DNA from: Serpens sp035497915
GTDB lineage: Bacteria > Pseudomonadota > Gammaproteobacteria > Pseudomonadales > Pseudomonadaceae
DNA length: 64,000 nt
Assembly (NCBI RefSeq): GCF_035497915.1
Contig: NZ_DATJCS010000038.1
Span: forward strand, 1 to 64,000
Direction of reading: 5' to 3'
Numbering within the stretch: position 1 is the stretch's first letter; each line of letters starts with the position of its first letter. A program made the position numbers and the translations under genes. Positions 28,340 through 37,795 of the stretch are shown here, one piece after another. A model generated the notes under the pieces. The model made no database searches and was not told where the DNA came from. It saw only the letters and a program-made list of their open reading frames with translations.

Positions 28340-28888
28340 TCAGCGCGGTGCGCCCCAGACACTGGCCAGGTTCTGCAGCAGCGACGCGCTGACGCCTTCA
28401 CCGCCGAAGTACTGCAGCAGCAGCTGGGAGAAGACCCCCACCATGCTGCTGTCCATGCCCAGCGCGGAAAACGCCTGGTTCACCCCGGCCTGGCTGCCGG
28501 TATTGCCCAGCGCGGCGCCGAGCAGTGATGACTGGCTGCCCTGGCCGCTCAGCATGCCCAGGGCGTTCAGCTGGCTGAGCGCGTTGCTGCCGGTGAGCTG
28601 CTGCAGACCCGGCACCTGCCGGGTCAGCTCGGCGTACTGGTTGCCGCCCAGCTGGCTCTGCGCCAGACCGAGCAGCGCGGCGGTGCCGCCCAGGGCCTGC
28701 TGGCCGGTGACCGGCGTGCCGGCGAACACATTGAGCAGCTCGGTGACGGTGCTTTGCGTGGCGCCGCCGGGGGTGGCGGCATGGATGGCCGAGGCGGTCT
28801 GCGCGGCATCGTTCATGGTCATGCCGGAGCCGGAGCAACCGGACAGCGCCGCGAGCAACGCCAGGGTCGCTGGAGCGAGGGGCTTCAT
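28340..28888 (-). CDS. DUF2780-type lipoprotein
   Basis: 182 residues. The signal peptide ends with a lipobox LSGC (Cys18). The mature protein is rich in Gly, Ser, Leu and Gln (ALGGTAALLGLAQSQLGGNQY, LGMDSSMVGVFSQLLLQYFGGEGV). The pattern of short helices of a DUF2780 (VcgC/VcgE) protein is clear; function unknown. It is convergent with the tRNA and follows zapA after 97 bases on the same strand. Confidence 0.75.
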   Translation of the reverse strand: MKPLAPATLALLAALSGCSGSGMTMNDAAQTASAIHAATPGGATQSTVTELLNVFAGTPVTGQQALGGTAALLGLAQSQLGGNQYAELTRQVPGLQQLTGSNALSQLNALGMLSGQGSQSSLLGAALGNTGSQAGVNQAFSALGMDSSMVGVFSQLLLQYFGGEGVSASLLQNLASVWGAPR

Positions 28889-28985
28889 CGAATAATCCTC
28901 ATGGGGGGAAAAGAACCCAGCGGATTATCGACCGGTATCAGGCGATTGCCAGCCGAGCGGACTCGGCAGGCGCGAAGGAGGGGGA

Positions 28986-29291
28986 TCAGCCGGCGGCCAG
29001 ATCGAGTTGCAGCTGAATGCGGTCGCGGGTGGCCATGAGCCTTTGCTCGACCGACTCCAGCTGCTGGCGATGCTGTTCCTGCATTTCCAGGTGGGCGGAG
29101 CAGACGCTGAGCGCCGCCAGCAGTAGCAGTTCGTCCGAGCGCATGGCCGGACGCTTTTGCTGGATATCTGCAATGTGAGCGCGCAACAACGCAGCCGATT
29201 CCTCGAGAAGCTTCTGCTTCCCGCTCGGAGCCTTGAGAGCATAGTCGCGGCCGAAGAAGCTCAGAACCGAGACTGCGTTATCGCTGTTCAT
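28986..29291 (-). CDS. zapA: Cell division protein ZapA
   Basis: 101 residues: N-terminal globular part (VSVLSFFGRDYALKAPSGKQKLLEESAALL), then a long coiled-coil helix (about 45-97), the ZapA pattern. ZapA crosslinks FtsZ filaments in the division ring. ATGA overlap (4 bases) with the preceding small coiled-coil gene shows coupling. In most gammaproteobacteria 6S RNA and a 5-formyltetrahydrofolate cyclo-ligase follow zapA; here only 97 bases separate it from a lipoprotein gene. Confidence 0.9.
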   Translation of the reverse strand: MNSDNAVSVLSFFGRDYALKAPSGKQKLLEESAALLRAHIADIQQKRPAMRSDELLLLAALSVCSAHLEMQEQHRQQLESVEQRLMATRDRIQLQLDLAAG

Positions 29292-29557
29292 GCGCTGGCG
29301 ATGACACTACCGATGCCGGTGCTCTGACCGGCGGCCGTCAGCTTGCCAGCCCGCTGCAGCAGGGTTTGCAGGCGCGCGACCACGGCGCCCTGTTTCTCTT
29401 CCATTTCCATTACCTGCAGTTGCAGGCTGTCGTTCTCTTCCTTGATCTGCGCCAGGGCTTCGGTCAACTCGGTCTGATTGGCCAGCAACTGCTGATTCTG
29501 CGTGAGCAGATCGCCAATGAGTTGCTCCATTTGCTCGAGGGTTTCTTCCAACATCAT
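29288..29557 (-). CDS. TIGR02449-type coiled-coil protein, partner of zapA
   Basis: 89 residues, almost entirely a leucine-zipper-like coiled coil (about 1-70: LEQMEQLIGDLLTQNQQLLANQTELTEALAQ split over heptads). It matches the small protein commonly encoded just before zapA. The helical form recalls ZapB, but orthology is not shown. Probably cytoplasmic and linked to division through its operon with zapA. Two adjacent ATG codons (29557, 29554) can start it. Confidence 0.8.
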   Translation of the reverse strand: MMLEETLEQMEQLIGDLLTQNQQLLANQTELTEALAQIKEENDSLQLQVMEMEEKQGAVVARLQTLLQRAGKLTAAGQSTGIGSVIASA

Positions 29558-29742
29558 GACTTCCAGGGCATATCAACGGAGCCGCTACGATAATGGAAAT
29601 GCGCAGCGGGTGGCCAGCAGCAAAAAGACTCCGAACGTCATCTTTCCGACCGCTACCCGCCGCAGTCGTCGGAGATTCGCACAGCGCTTCCCGGGGAACT
29701 ATCTTTTCAGCATCGTTCACGACCGCAGGGAATCCCCGAACA

Positions 29743-30003
29743 ATGATCAGCAACGCTTTTATAGATGCAGAAATCTTTCGCGAATATCTGATCGCCGTCG
29801 GCCTGGAAATACCGCCCCAGACAACTCCAGTGGAGGCCTGCGAGCTGGCGGTGCGCGGCCTCGACGACCAGCGGGCGCGGGAGCTGCGCCATCTGGTGGA
29901 ACAGCTGCTGGCCGGCAGCGCCACCCTGCATCCGGACGTGCGCGAGGCCATTTCCCATGCGCTGCTGCCGGCGCTGTGCGAGGCGGCGGAACGGGGTGGC
30001 TGA
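29743..30003 (+). CDS. Hypothetical protein, 86 residues
   Basis: Frame from ATG 29743 (MISNAFIDAEIFREYLIAVGLEI); the frame is open further upstream. Predicted all-helical, acidic, without membrane segment or known motif. Codon use looks like its neighbours. Divergent from the zapA pair. I do not recognise the family; a lack of visible ribosome site lowers certainty. Confidence 0.5.
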   Translation: MISNAFIDAEIFREYLIAVGLEIPPQTTPVEACELAVRGLDDQRARELRHLVEQLLAGSATLHPDVREAISHALLPALCEAAERGG

Positions 30004-30151
30004 ACTCCCGGCTTTTTTATGCCGGCCACCTGCCAACGACACTTGCCGGCGATATACTTTGCAACCGCTACCGCTGTCTGGCGCGAACTTTCCGGCCAAC
30101 AGTCACCGTACCCCATCTTTCAAATCACCGCGTATAGCAAACAGGTAACTC

Positions 30152-30376
30152 GTGACCAAAGAAGAGCTGCGTGCCGAACTCGAACGCCAGGCCAGCCGAT
30201 ATAAGGATATTTACGGCGGGGAAGTCATTACCTACGCCGCCCAGCCGGACCCGGGCCGCAAACCCTGGAGAAAGAAATCCACCGTTTCCGACCAAGTGTT
30301 CGAACGCGAACTGGAGCGCATGGAAAAAGACCTGCGCAAGGCCGCCGAAGAGCAGGCCGGCAAAGCGGGCAACTGA
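30152..30376 (+). CDS. Small hypothetical protein, 74 residues
   Basis: GTG start (MTKEELRAELERQASRYKDIYGGEV). A charged, mostly helical protein with a Pro/Lys-rich middle (DPGRKPWRKKST) and an acidic-basic helical end (about 48-72). It resembles small conserved proteins of pseudomonads, without a named function. It ends 5 bases before the convergent HerA-like gene. Confidence 0.65.
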   Translation: MTKEELRAELERQASRYKDIYGGEVITYAAQPDPGRKPWRKKSTVSDQVFERELERMEKDLRKAAEEQAGKAGN

Positions 30377-30381
30377 TCCGC

Positions 30382-31842
30382 TCAGCGCTTGCCGCCGCCG
30401 CGCAGCGAGCCCAGCAGACCGCGCACCAGCTGCCGACCCAACTGACTGGCCGCCTGGCGCACCGCGCTTTGCACGGTGCGCTGCAGAAAATCACCAAGCT
30501 GCTCTGCCACCGGTGACCCGTCGCCCTGCTCTTCCGGCTTCGCCGTACTGACCACCGCCCGCGCCGCCAGCATTTCGTAGGCCGATTCGCGATCCAGGGT
30601 TCGCTCGTAGCGACCCGCCAGCGCCGAGTCGCGCAGCAGCCCTGCGCGCTCATCCTCGCCGAGCGGGCCGATACGCGATTGCGGCGGCGCGATCGCCACC
30701 CGCCGCACCGGGGCCGGCGTGCCCTTCTCTTCCAGCGTGCCCACCAGCGCCTCGCCGATGCCCAGCTCGGTCAGGGTGGCCAGGGTGTCGATCTCCGGGT
30801 TGGGGCGAAAGCCCTGGGCCACCGCACGCAGGGCCTTCTGCTCGCGCACCGTGTAGGCGCGCAGCGCGTGCTGGAGGCGCAATCCCAACTGGCCAAGCAC
30901 CGCATCCGGCAGATCAGCGGGCGATTGGGTAACGAAATATACGCCGACCCCGCGCGAACGGATCAGCCGCACCACCTGCTCCAGACGCTCCTGCAGCGCC
31001 CGCGGCGTACCGTTGAACAGCAGGTGCGCCTCATCGAAGAACAGCGCCAGCAGTGGCCGCTCGGCGTCGCCACGCTCGGGCAACTGCTCGAACAGCTCGG
31101 CGAGCAGCCAGAGCAGGAAGGTGGCGTAGACCCGGGGCGCGTCATGCACCAGGCCACGGGCATCCAGCAGATGGATCATGCCGCGCCCGTCACTGGCCGG
31201 ACGCAGCAGGTCTTCCAGCTGCAGGGCGGGCTCGCCGAACAGCGCCTCGGCGCCCTGCTGCTCCAGGGTGGCCAGGCGGCGTAGCAGCGCCTGGGCGGAA
31301 GCCCGGGTAAACAGCGCCGCATCGTCGCCCAGCGCCTGCGGGTTGCCCTGGAGGTAATTGAGCAGCGCCTTGAGGTCCTTGAGGTCGAGCAGCAGCAGAC
31401 CTTCCCGATCGGCCACGCGGTAGGCCGCATACAGCGCGGCCTGCTGGCTGTCGGTCAGCTCCAGCAGATTGCCCAGCAACAGCGGGCCGATTTCGCTGAG
31501 GGTGGTGCGCAGCGGGTGACCGCTGCGGCCCTGGATGTCCCAGAGCGTTACCGGATAGGCCTTCGGCTGGTGCGCCAGCCAGGGCATGCTGGCGATGCGC
31601 TCGGCCACCTTGCCGGTCGGCGCACCAGCCGCGCCCAGGCCGCACAGGTCGCCCTTGATGTCGGTGGCGAACACCGCCACGCCGGCATCGCTGAAGTTTT
31701 CCACCAGGCGCTGCAGGGAGACGGTCTTGCCGGTGCCGGTGGCGCCGGCGATCAGGCCATGGCGGTTGGTCAGACGCAGCGGCTGGCCGACCGGCTGACC
31801 ACGCGGGTCGCTACCGAGCAGGAAGGAAAGGGAATCGGACAT
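30382..31842 (-). CDS. HerA-like (DUF853) ATPase
   Basis: 486 residues from ATG 31842. Walker A is GATGTGKTVS (about 32-41) and Walker B is LLALFFDEAHLLF (about 250). Between them is DIKGDLCGLG, typical of the DUF853/HerA helicase-like group, followed by the sensor stretch VYFVTQSPADLP. An Ala/Lys/Arg-rich tail ends in GSLRGGGKR. A nucleic-acid motor is likely but its substrate is unknown. No NurA nuclease gene is next to it. Confidence 0.88.
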   Translation of the reverse strand: MSDSLSFLLGSDPRGQPVGQPLRLTNRHGLIAGATGTGKTVSLQRLVENFSDAGVAVFATDIKGDLCGLGAAGAPTGKVAERIASMPWLAHQPKAYPVTLWDIQGRSGHPLRTTLSEIGPLLLGNLLELTDSQQAALYAAYRVADREGLLLLDLKDLKALLNYLQGNPQALGDDAALFTRASAQALLRRLATLEQQGAEALFGEPALQLEDLLRPASDGRGMIHLLDARGLVHDAPRVYATFLLWLLAELFEQLPERGDAERPLLALFFDEAHLLFNGTPRALQERLEQVVRLIRSRGVGVYFVTQSPADLPDAVLGQLGLRLQHALRAYTVREQKALRAVAQGFRPNPEIDTLATLTELGIGEALVGTLEEKGTPAPVRRVAIAPPQSRIGPLGEDERAGLLRDSALAGRYERTLDRESAYEMLAARAVVSTAKPEEQGDGSPVAEQLGDFLQRTVQSAVRQAASQLGRQLVRGLLGSLRGGGKR

Positions 31843-31916
31843 GGCGGGCGCTCGCAGCGATGCATTCGCTTCTGAACGTAGCCCACCGGCCCGGATTCCT
31901 CGCGGGCCGGCCACGC

Positions 31917-31949
31917 AAAAAAGAAAAGCCCCGCACGAGGCGGGGCTTT
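31917..31949 (-). terminator. Intrinsic terminator of groESL
   Basis: On the minus strand, a 10-bp stem (31940-31949 with 31925-31934, AAAGCCCCGC type) with a 5-base loop is followed by a T-rich tract (complement of 31917-31927), 25 bases after the groEL stop. Confidence 0.85.
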
Positions 31950-31973
31950 CGGTACAGCGTGGGGCCGGTCGGC

Positions 31974-33614
<1,641 letters not shown>

Positions 33615-33657
33615 GTTCTTTCCTCGAATTCGTGGGGATAAATGCGTAAGCGGGGGA

Positions 33658-33951
33658 TCAGCCTTCGATGATGGCGAGGATTTCGTTCTCGCTCATCACC
33701 AGCAGTTCTTCGCCATCGACCTTGATGGCGTTGCTGCCGGAATAGGGACCGAACACCACCTTGTCACCGACTTTGACGGTCAACGGACGAACGTCACCAT
33801 TGTCCAGAATCCGACCTGCGCCTACGGCAACGACTTCACCGCGGTTCGGCTTTTCGGCAGCCGAGCCCGGCAGCACGATGCCACCAGCGGTTTTGCTTTC
33901 TTCTTCGCTGCGACGGATGACGACGCGGTCATTCAGAGGACGAAGTGCCAT
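33658..33951 (-). CDS. groES: Co-chaperonin GroES (Hsp10)
   Basis: 97 residues. LRPLNDRVVIRRSEEESKTAGGIVLPGSA contains the mobile loop (about 17-33), split from the roof region; the end ELLVMSENEILAIIEG is standard. It caps GroEL rings. The ribosome site GGAGAAA is 9 bases before the ATG. First gene of the heat-shock operon. Confidence 0.98.
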   Translation of the reverse strand: MALRPLNDRVVIRRSEEESKTAGGIVLPGSAAEKPNRGEVVAVGAGRILDNGDVRPLTVKVGDKVVFGPYSGSNAIKVDGEELLVMSENEILAIIEG

Positions 33952-34088
33952 TGTCGATTTCTCCCAAGTAGTTGCTAGCAGCCGGTGATGCCACCGACCC
34001 GTTAGTGATTCCGGCGAGGCCGGAGCGGCGCGCCCCTGGCGCGCCGCGAAAACTGCTCTGCCGAAGCAGAAACCTTGCGGTGACAGCT

Positions 34089-34116
34089 AGATAGGGACAG
34101 GCAAGCGCATTTCAAG
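34089..34116 (-). promoter_or_regulatory. Sigma-32 heat-shock promoter of groESL
   Basis: Reading the minus strand: CTTGAA (34116-34111), a 14-base spacer, then CCCTATCT (34096-34089). The -35 box equals the sigma-32 consensus and the -10 box differs little from CCCCATNT, with ideal spacing. It is about 140 bases before the groES ATG. No CIRCE operator is visible. Confidence 0.85.
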
Positions 34117-34119
34117 GGC

Positions 34120-34142
34120 GGGGGTGAAGAAAATTTCACCCC
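34120..34142 (-). terminator. Hairpin between fxsA and the groES promoter
   Basis: A perfect 9-bp stem GGGGGTGAA/TTCACCCCC (34120-34128 with 34134-34142) with a 5-base loop lies 11 bases after the fxsA stop and 3 bases before the groES -35 box. It lacks a T run on the minus strand. It may end fxsA transcription and insulate the heat-shock promoter. Confidence 0.55.
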
Positions 34143-34153
34143 CGGGGGACGGG

Positions 34154-34603
34154 TCAGCGGTCGTGGCGCTTGTATTCGCCGTCGATAACGTTGGTGCGCT
34201 GCGACTGGCGCGCCGCCAGGTCGTCGGCAAAGGCGCGCTGGCGACGCGCCTGCTCCTCGGCCTTCTGACGCAGCTTGCGCAGCAGCAGGTTGCGGGTCAT
34301 CGGCAACAGGCAGACCACGGCCAGGACATCGCTGATGAAACCGGGGAACAGCAGCAACAGGCCGCCGACAGCCAGCATCAGGCCTTCAAGCATGGCGGCT
34401 TCCGGCATTTCGCCGCGCGCCAGGCGCTCGCGGGCGCGCAGGGCCATGGCCGGTCCGGCCACGCGGATCAGCATGACGCCGAGAATCCCCGCGCCGATGA
34501 TCAGCAGCAGCACGCCCAGTACCCCGATGGAGCCGCCGACCTTGATCATCACGGCCAGTTCGAGCAGGGGGAACAGCAGGAACAGCAACAGAAAGACACG
34601 CAT
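34154..34603 (-). CDS. fxsA: FxsA family membrane protein
   Basis: 149 residues from ATG 34603 (a GTG codon precedes it). Four hydrophobic segments lie in 1-105 (FLLLFLLFPLLELAVMI, IGVLGVLLLIIGAGILG, LMLAVGGLLLLFPGFISD), and a charged cytoplasmic tail follows. FxsA is an inner-membrane protein known in E. coli for relieving F-exclusion of phage T7; its normal job is unclear. It lies beside groES as in other pseudomonads. Confidence 0.9.
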   Translation of the reverse strand: MRVFLLLFLLFPLLELAVMIKVGGSIGVLGVLLLIIGAGILGVMLIRVAGPAMALRARERLARGEMPEAAMLEGLMLAVGGLLLLFPGFISDVLAVVCLLPMTRNLLLRKLRQKAEEQARRQRAFADDLAARQSQRTNVIDGEYKRHDR

Positions 34604-34669
34604 CACAACTTCTCTGAAAGGGGAGCAACGCTCCGAATGCCCATTAGATGACGGTGCGCGGTCGGGAAT

Positions 34670-35398
34670 TCAACCGTTGCGTTCGTCCCGTGCCGGCCAT
34701 TGCGCGGCCCGCGCCAGCTGCACCAGGGCCTGACGAACCTCGAGCGGACTGTTACAGGATGTTGGGAACGCCAGCCAGTGCAGGCGCAACCCGACGCGCA
34801 GGTGAAATCCCTCGGCATCAATGCCGACCATTTCGGCCGCCTCGCCGGCAATGCCCGCCAGGGCCAGGTAGTGGGCAATCGCGGCGGCGTGATCGCTGTT
34901 CATGTGTTCCAGCATGCCGGACTCCGCCGCGCCGGCGAACGGATTGGCCAGGGTGATGCCGTCCAGCCAGTGAATCGCCCCGAAGCCGCCGATGAAACGC
35001 CAGCGCACCGGCTCGAGCACCCAGAAATCGAAATCGTGAATACGGTGGAAATCCCGCGCCTGCGGGAAATAGCGGTAGTAGCGCGCGGCAGCGGCCTCGA
35101 TGGCGACCTCGTCATTCAGCTGCCGGGCCTCGGCCAGCAGGGTCAGCCGACCGGCGGCCTGCACGTCATCGGCGTCACGCTCGCCGACCAGCAGCGAACA
35201 GCGAGCGTCGGCGCGCAGGTTGTGGGTGTGCTGGGCGATGCGACTGATCAGCAGCAATGGCCGGCCGGCTTCATCCAGACAGTAGGGCACCACGGAACCG
35301 AACGGGAAACCGGGCATCTTTTTCGAGTGGGTAGCCAGCATGCCCCGGTATTCCTTGAGCAGCAGTTCTCGGGCATGCTTCGCGGCCTCGACGCTCAT
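34670..35398 (-). CDS. HugZ-type FMN-binding split-barrel protein with DUF2470
   Basis: 242 residues. The first part (about 1-150) is a pyridoxamine-phosphate-oxidase-like barrel (GFPFGSVVPYCLDEAGRPLLLIS, SLLVGERDADD). The C-terminal part has EHMNSDHAAAIAHY, the DUF2470 histidine motif of heme-degrading HugZ proteins. Heme oxygenase activity is plausible but is not established for such chromosomal members; heme-transport genes are not nearby. Confidence 0.82.
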   Translation of the reverse strand: MSVEAAKHARELLLKEYRGMLATHSKKMPGFPFGSVVPYCLDEAGRPLLLISRIAQHTHNLRADARCSLLVGERDADDVQAAGRLTLLAEARQLNDEVAIEAAAARYYRYFPQARDFHRIHDFDFWVLEPVRWRFIGGFGAIHWLDGITLANPFAGAAESGMLEHMNSDHAAAIAHYLALAGIAGEAAEMVGIDAEGFHLRVGLRLHWLAFPTSCNSPLEVRQALVQLARAAQWPARDERNG

Positions 35399-35499
35399 TT
35401 CGACTCCTCGCTGAATCCGTGGGAAACGGATGGGAGGCCCAGCATAGCCGCTGGCCCCCTGCGCGAGGCAACCACCCGCAGTACTTCAAGGGGCACAAC

Positions 35500-36258
35500 A
35501 TGGAACTCAAGGACAAAGTCATCATCATCACCGGCGGCGGACAAGGTCTGGGTCGCGCCATGGGCGAATACCTGGCGGGCCGGGGCGCCCGGCTGGCGCT
35601 GGTCGACCTCAACCAGGAGAAGCTGGACGAAGCCGTGGCCGCCTGCCAGAAGGCTGGCAGCGAGGCGCGCGCCTACCTGTGCAACGTGGCCAATGAAGAG
35701 CAGGTGACCGGCATGGTGGCCCAGGTGGCCGCCGACTTCGGCGCCCTGCACGGCCTGGTGAACAACGCCGGCATCCTGCGCGACGGCCTGACCATCAAGG
35801 TCAAGGACGGCGAGCTGAGCAAGATGAGCCTGGCCCAGTGGCAAGCGGTGATCGACGTGAACCTGACCGGCGTGTTCCTGTGCACCCGCGAGGTGGCGGC
35901 GAAGATGATCGAGCTGAACTGCCAGGGCGCGATCGTCAACATTTCCTCGATCTCCCGCGCCGGCAACATGGGCCAGGCCAACTACTCGGCCGCCAAGGCC
36001 GGGGTGGCCGCCGACACCGTGGTGTGGGCCAAGGAACTGGCCCGTTACGGCATCCGCGTCGGCGGCGTGGCACCGGGCTTCATCGAGACCGAGATGGTCG
36101 CCAGTATGAAACCCGAAGCCCTGGCCAAGATGACCTCGGGCATTCCGCTGCAGCGCCTCGGCCAGCCGAAGGAGATCGCCCACTCGGTGGCCTACATCAT
36201 GGAGAACGACTACTTCACCGGTCGCATCCTGGAGCTGGACGGCGGCCTGCGCCTGTAA
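35500..36258 (+). CDS. Short-chain dehydrogenase/reductase (FabG-like)
   Basis: 252 residues from ATG 35500. Cofactor motif TGGGQGLG, NNAGILRDG, and the catalytic set Ser (NISSISRAG), Tyr and Lys (YSAAKAG) are all present, and the end is LELDGGLRL. An NADP(H)-dependent 3-oxoacyl-type reductase is likely, but the substrate is not known. It stands alone, outside the fatty-acid cluster. Confidence 0.87.
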   Translation: MELKDKVIIITGGGQGLGRAMGEYLAGRGARLALVDLNQEKLDEAVAACQKAGSEARAYLCNVANEEQVTGMVAQVAADFGALHGLVNNAGILRDGLTIKVKDGELSKMSLAQWQAVIDVNLTGVFLCTREVAAKMIELNCQGAIVNISSISRAGNMGQANYSAAKAGVAADTVVWAKELARYGIRVGGVAPGFIETEMVASMKPEALAKMTSGIPLQRLGQPKEIAHSVAYIMENDYFTGRILELDGGLRL

Positions 36259-36271
36259 TTCCGCTCCCCCG

Positions 36272-36296
36272 CCGCCGGCTCCCGCGGAGCCGGCGG
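36272..36296. terminator. Hairpin between convergent genes
   Basis: A perfect 11-bp stem CCGCCGGCTCC/GGAGCCGGCGG with a 3-base loop lies in the 39-base gap between the SDR gene and the DUF481 gene. No T run on either strand, so its efficiency is uncertain. Confidence 0.5.
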
Positions 36297-36297
36297 A

Positions 36298-37308
36298 TCA
36301 CCAGCCGACGCCGACACCGAACAGGTAACGCTGCTCGTTCAGCCGGGCCTCGTCCTTGCCGCCCTTGAACATGTCCTTCTCGGCGCGCAGGTTCAGCCAG
36401 GCCCAGTCGGTGACCTTGTAACGCAGCCCCGCCTCGGCATCCAGCGCGTAGTCCGCCACGTTGTTCAGCGGCTTGCCGATCTCGCCCTTGCTGTACAGCT
36501 CGAAGCGCTTGCCCAGCAGGTAGCGGTTGTATTCCCACTTCAACGCCATGGACAGGAAGCTGTCGCTGCCGCCGCTGGCGTAGTCGTAATCGGTGCGGTT
36601 GAGCAGCGAAGCCAGCGAGAAGGCGCCCAGCTCGTTGTCCCAGAACTGGTAACCCGGACCGCTACCCAGCTGACGCTGGCGCTCCACATCGCCGATGTTG
36701 TCGCGCTGATAGTCGAGGCGACCCTGCCAGAACCATTGGTCGCTGACGAAATGGTCCAGCGCATAGTCGAGGTCATAGTTGTCCTCGACCTCCACGTCAT
36801 TGCTCAGCTCCCGGTTGTATTCGGCCCCGGCATGGTGCCGCCAGCGACCATGACGGGCCAGGGTGGCGAGCTTGACGTTGTGGTCCTCCGTCTGGCTGGC
36901 GCCATCCTTGTAGTTGAAGGCCACGTCCACCGAGCCTTTCCAGGTCAGGTCGGTGAGCAACGGCTTGGGCCTGAGGATCTGCCGGATGCTGGACAGCGGC
37001 ACGGTGCGCGGACGCTCGCCATTGGCCAGGGTCACGTGACCTTCCTCGGCGCTCTGCAGGGACCGGGCGACCTCGCCTTCATAGCGGCTTTGCTTGACCA
37101 TCACGGCCTGGTCGCTTTCCAGGGTCGCCACACTCGACCAACTGATCGACAGCTCGCCGCTGTAGGAAGTCTGGAGGATCAGCTTGCCACCATCGAACGC
37201 CTTGATGGTGCCGGTCAGACGGTCGCCATTCTTCAACCAGACGGTATCGCCCAGCGCGGGCAGCGCGCAGCCCAGGGTGACTGCGCAGACAATACTTCTG
37301 AACCACAT
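36298..37308 (-). CDS. DUF481 outer-membrane beta-barrel protein
   Basis: 336 residues with a signal peptide (about 1-20, ALG before DTVWLKNGDRLTGTI). Residues 21-110 form a beta-rich SH3-like start. The remainder is alternating beta strands (YNRELSNDVEVEDNYDLDYALDHF split by turns), ending in an aromatic residue (GVGVGW) as outer-membrane barrels do. DUF481 proteins (YdiY type) have no proven function; some are induced by salt or acid. Confidence 0.85.
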   Translation of the reverse strand: MWFRSIVCAVTLGCALPALGDTVWLKNGDRLTGTIKAFDGGKLILQTSYSGELSISWSSVATLESDQAVMVKQSRYEGEVARSLQSAEEGHVTLANGERPRTVPLSSIRQILRPKPLLTDLTWKGSVDVAFNYKDGASQTEDHNVKLATLARHGRWRHHAGAEYNRELSNDVEVEDNYDLDYALDHFVSDQWFWQGRLDYQRDNIGDVERQRQLGSGPGYQFWDNELGAFSLASLLNRTDYDYASGGSDSFLSMALKWEYNRYLLGKRFELYSKGEIGKPLNNVADYALDAEAGLRYKVTDWAWLNLRAEKDMFKGGKDEARLNEQRYLFGVGVGW

Positions 37309-37416
37309 AGGGATAACTACATTGAATCGCTGCGGAAACGGTGCATTATCCCGGCTTGAACCAGGCGGCGCATCTTCGACCGACGGGCGTAGCCGTTCAT
37401 CCCCTGGAGACCCGCC

Positions 37417-37761
37417 ATGAGCGACCCGCTATTCGACAGCCCACAGGCGCGGCGCGAAGCGCTCTACGCCGCGCTCGCCCAGGTGCCGACCGGCAAGGTG
37501 GTGACCTACGGCCAGCTGGCCCAACTGGCTGGCCTGGGGCGCGCGGCGCGCTGGGTCGGACGCACCCTGGCGCAGCTGCCGGACGAAACACGCCTGCCCT
37601 GGCACCGCGTGCTGGCCGCCGGCGGACGCCTCAGCCTGCCCGCCGGCAGCCCGGCGGGCGACGAACAGCGCGCCCGCTTGCGGGGTGAGGGCCTGCTTAT
37701 GGATGGGAACCGTGTGGACTTGCGTCGGCACGGCTGGCATCCGGAGGAAAACTGCGGTTAG
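37417..37761 (+). CDS. Alkyltransferase-like protein (ATL)
   Basis: 114 residues, the size of a lone DNA-binding domain of O6-alkylguanine transferases. The motif is PWHRVL where the repair enzyme has PCHRV: the acceptor cysteine is a tryptophan. VGRTLAQLP and GRLSLPAG fit the family. ATL proteins bind O6-alkylguanine and flip it out, handing the damage to nucleotide excision repair. It precedes ampG by 34 bases on the same strand. Confidence 0.9.
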   Translation: MSDPLFDSPQARREALYAALAQVPTGKVVTYGQLAQLAGLGRAARWVGRTLAQLPDETRLPWHRVLAAGGRLSLPAGSPAGDEQRARLRGEGLLMDGNRVDLRRHGWHPEENCG

Positions 37762-37795
37762 ATGCAGCCTTCTTGCCGCCTGCCTCGCCCTTTCC

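Noticed and set aside
28889..28985. 6S RNA gene after zapA
   Set aside because: The interval is about half the length of 6S RNA and shows no long open-bubble hairpin.
33952..34118. CIRCE/HrcA operator before groES
   Set aside because: No TTAGCACTC-N9-GAGTGCTAA inverted repeat is visible; control appears to be by sigma-32.
37417..37761. O6-methylguanine-DNA methyltransferase (Ogt/Ada)
   Set aside because: The acceptor Cys of PCHRV is Trp (PWHRV) and the protein is only the C-terminal-type domain, so it is an alkyltransferase-like protein.
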